Shown: positions 62,776 through 64,000 of the stretch, in pieces | How the letters are laid out: the number at the start of each line of letters is the position of its first letter | How positions within the stretch are numbered: position 1 is the stretch's first letter | From: Larimichthys crocea | Taxonomy: Eukaryota; Chordata; Actinopteri; Sciaenidae | Length of the DNA: 64,000 bases | Reading direction: 5' to 3' | Assembly: GCF_000972845.2 (NCBI RefSeq) | Contig: NC_040018.1 | Coordinates: forward strand, 14,667,157 to 14,731,156 | The notes under the pieces: model-generated | Seen by the model: only the letters and a program-made list of their open reading frames with translations | Told to the model about the DNA's origin: nothing | Database searches by the model: none | Made by a program: the position numbers and the translations under genes

Positions 62776-64000
62776 AAGTGCCTTTTTGATACTCAGTTCT
62801 TCAGTATGAAAACCAAAGAGCACCAGAAACACATCATTCATTCATGCTCAGGAGAATACATCTTCAATTTAAGGGCTGTTTAAAAATAAACCATTCTTCT
62901 GGAAATGTTTTTGCTCTTGTTGTTTACTGCAGTCTGTAATTACAGCTTACACATGCTTATTCAACACCACAACAGACGCGTTCGTTTTAAAGAAACCTTT
63001 ATAAAGTTTAAACATTTCTGAACATAAACATTTTAACATTTCAAGACATATACAATTCTTTATATGAAACAGTAAATATCTCTTATTGTGCACACTCTTG
63101 AAGTAATTCAGAAAATAAACACTTATCTGTTGCCTGATCTCTCCTGGTCATGGCATTTCAAACCTTACATCTTATATCTCTGTCTGTCACTTGAGGCACT
63201 TTCTGAATGACGAGGCTTTTTGTAGAACAACATAAAGCATGACGCTGAAAGACTATAGCGCCCCTGTGAGGCGGCTTTTGTAACACAGCTACAGACCCGA
63301 TGGCTTCCTTACACAGGAGCCTAGCTTACACACTTAAACTGATCAGTTGAGCTTTTTATACAGACATGCTGGCAGTGTGAGGCAGCTACACATGCAGGTT
63401 TAAATATAGTTTTACACTGCAGACTGTTTTAATGTTTGTAAAAAAAAAACTGGACCGTGGTGAGTTTGACTCCAATCCTTCAAGTGTTTATATTCATTCC
63501 TAATATTACTTCTTCTGTTCTTGGTGTTGCGTTAAAGGTTGAATGTAACTTCTGCACTCCATGTGTAATTCTTAATGTTCTCATTAACTGTCTCTGGTGA
63601 CTGAAATGAAAGATCATGTTGGTTTTCAGGGTATATTCCCACTTTGGAAATGACTTCTTGTCCACAGCACGGTGATACGAATCTTCAGACAAACATCACA
63701 TGCTCATGACGTCTTTCCCACCTCCTACCAGCAGTGAAAGAGCTCGGAGCTGTACACTGATTTAACACTGAAATTCATAACCTTGATACGTTTTTTCATA
63801 TCCACAAATACTGATAGTTTTCAAAACCTTACTATGCAACTTGGTAAGTGATTGTATACCTCTTTGAGTGAAGAAATCCATCAACTTGAACTCATAAAAC
63901 CTTTTCAAAATGATTAGATTACTTCATAAATGCACTGTAATAACGCCAAAAGCGAGGACGCTTTTAGCTGTTCCTGAAATGTTTACATGTTGGACACTGA
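62776..64000. other. intergenic, nothing recognised
   Basis: AT-rich, with only short frames on both strands. It may be the 3'UTR of a gene beyond the right edge on the minus strand, but nothing shows this directly. Confidence 0.5.

Noticed and set aside
62776..64000. A possible minus-strand gene at the right edge
   Set aside because: No exon with family resemblance or convincing splice pairs could be found, so it is left as unannotated.

Overview
The window is a piece of a ray-finned (teleost, probably percomorph) fish genome. The coding sequence is vertebrate and split by short GT-AG introns. The block CCPG1-PIGB-RAB27A next to a protogenin-type receptor matches the vertebrate neighbourhood known from human 15q21. 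The non-coding DNA is full of teleost-style Tc1, hAT and MITE copies and simple repeats. All gene models were spliced by hand, and reading frame is kept across every exon junction.

Layout, left to right. (1) 476-10853 (+): the last 11 coding exons of protogenin (prtg): four fibronectin III domains, one membrane span, cytoplasmic tail; its 3'UTR probably reaches about 14.8 kb. The 5' part lies off the left edge. (2) 15.4-16.6 kb: a decayed hAT/ZBED-type transposon carrying a ~40-bp minisatellite. (3) 18.0-26.3 kb (+): ccpg1, an ER-phagy receptor, complete (840 aa, 9 coding exons). (4) 27.1-30.2 kb (-): pigb, GPI mannosyltransferase 3, complete (526 aa, 11 exons), convergent with ccpg1. It has one U12-type AT-AC intron and two GC-AG introns. 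(5) 30.85-36.2 kb: a scar region with a partial duplicate of pigb exons 5-6, a degenerate Tc1 transposon, a ~950-bp direct duplication, a dispersed repeat, LINE debris and a trapped fragment of the neighbouring kinase gene. (6) 36.4-37.1 kb: a non-autonomous hAT element with a perfect 8-bp target duplication. (7) 37291-39471 (-): an intronless HIPK/DYRK-like protein kinase (726 aa). (8) 39.7-44.8 kb: more MITEs, a second kinase fragment, a possible unrecognised spliced transcript, and a 1.3-kb tandem array. (9) 45.1-53.6 kb (+): rab27a, complete (220 aa, 5 coding exons, probable 5' non-coding exon). (10) 56.8-61.5 kb (+): vrk3, a zinc-ribbon plus VRK pseudokinase, complete (551 aa, 14 coding exons). 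(11) 62.8-64.0 kb: nothing recognised.

The genes do not form a pathway. They share a syntenic block and touch membrane biology in different ways: a cell-surface receptor (prtg), ER turnover (ccpg1), GPI-anchor assembly in the ER (pigb) and secretory granule traffic (rab27a). No new multi-gene system is evident. The most unusual signals are the splice-site chemistry of pigb, the intronless kinase flanked by its own debris, and the nested duplications between pigb and the kinase.
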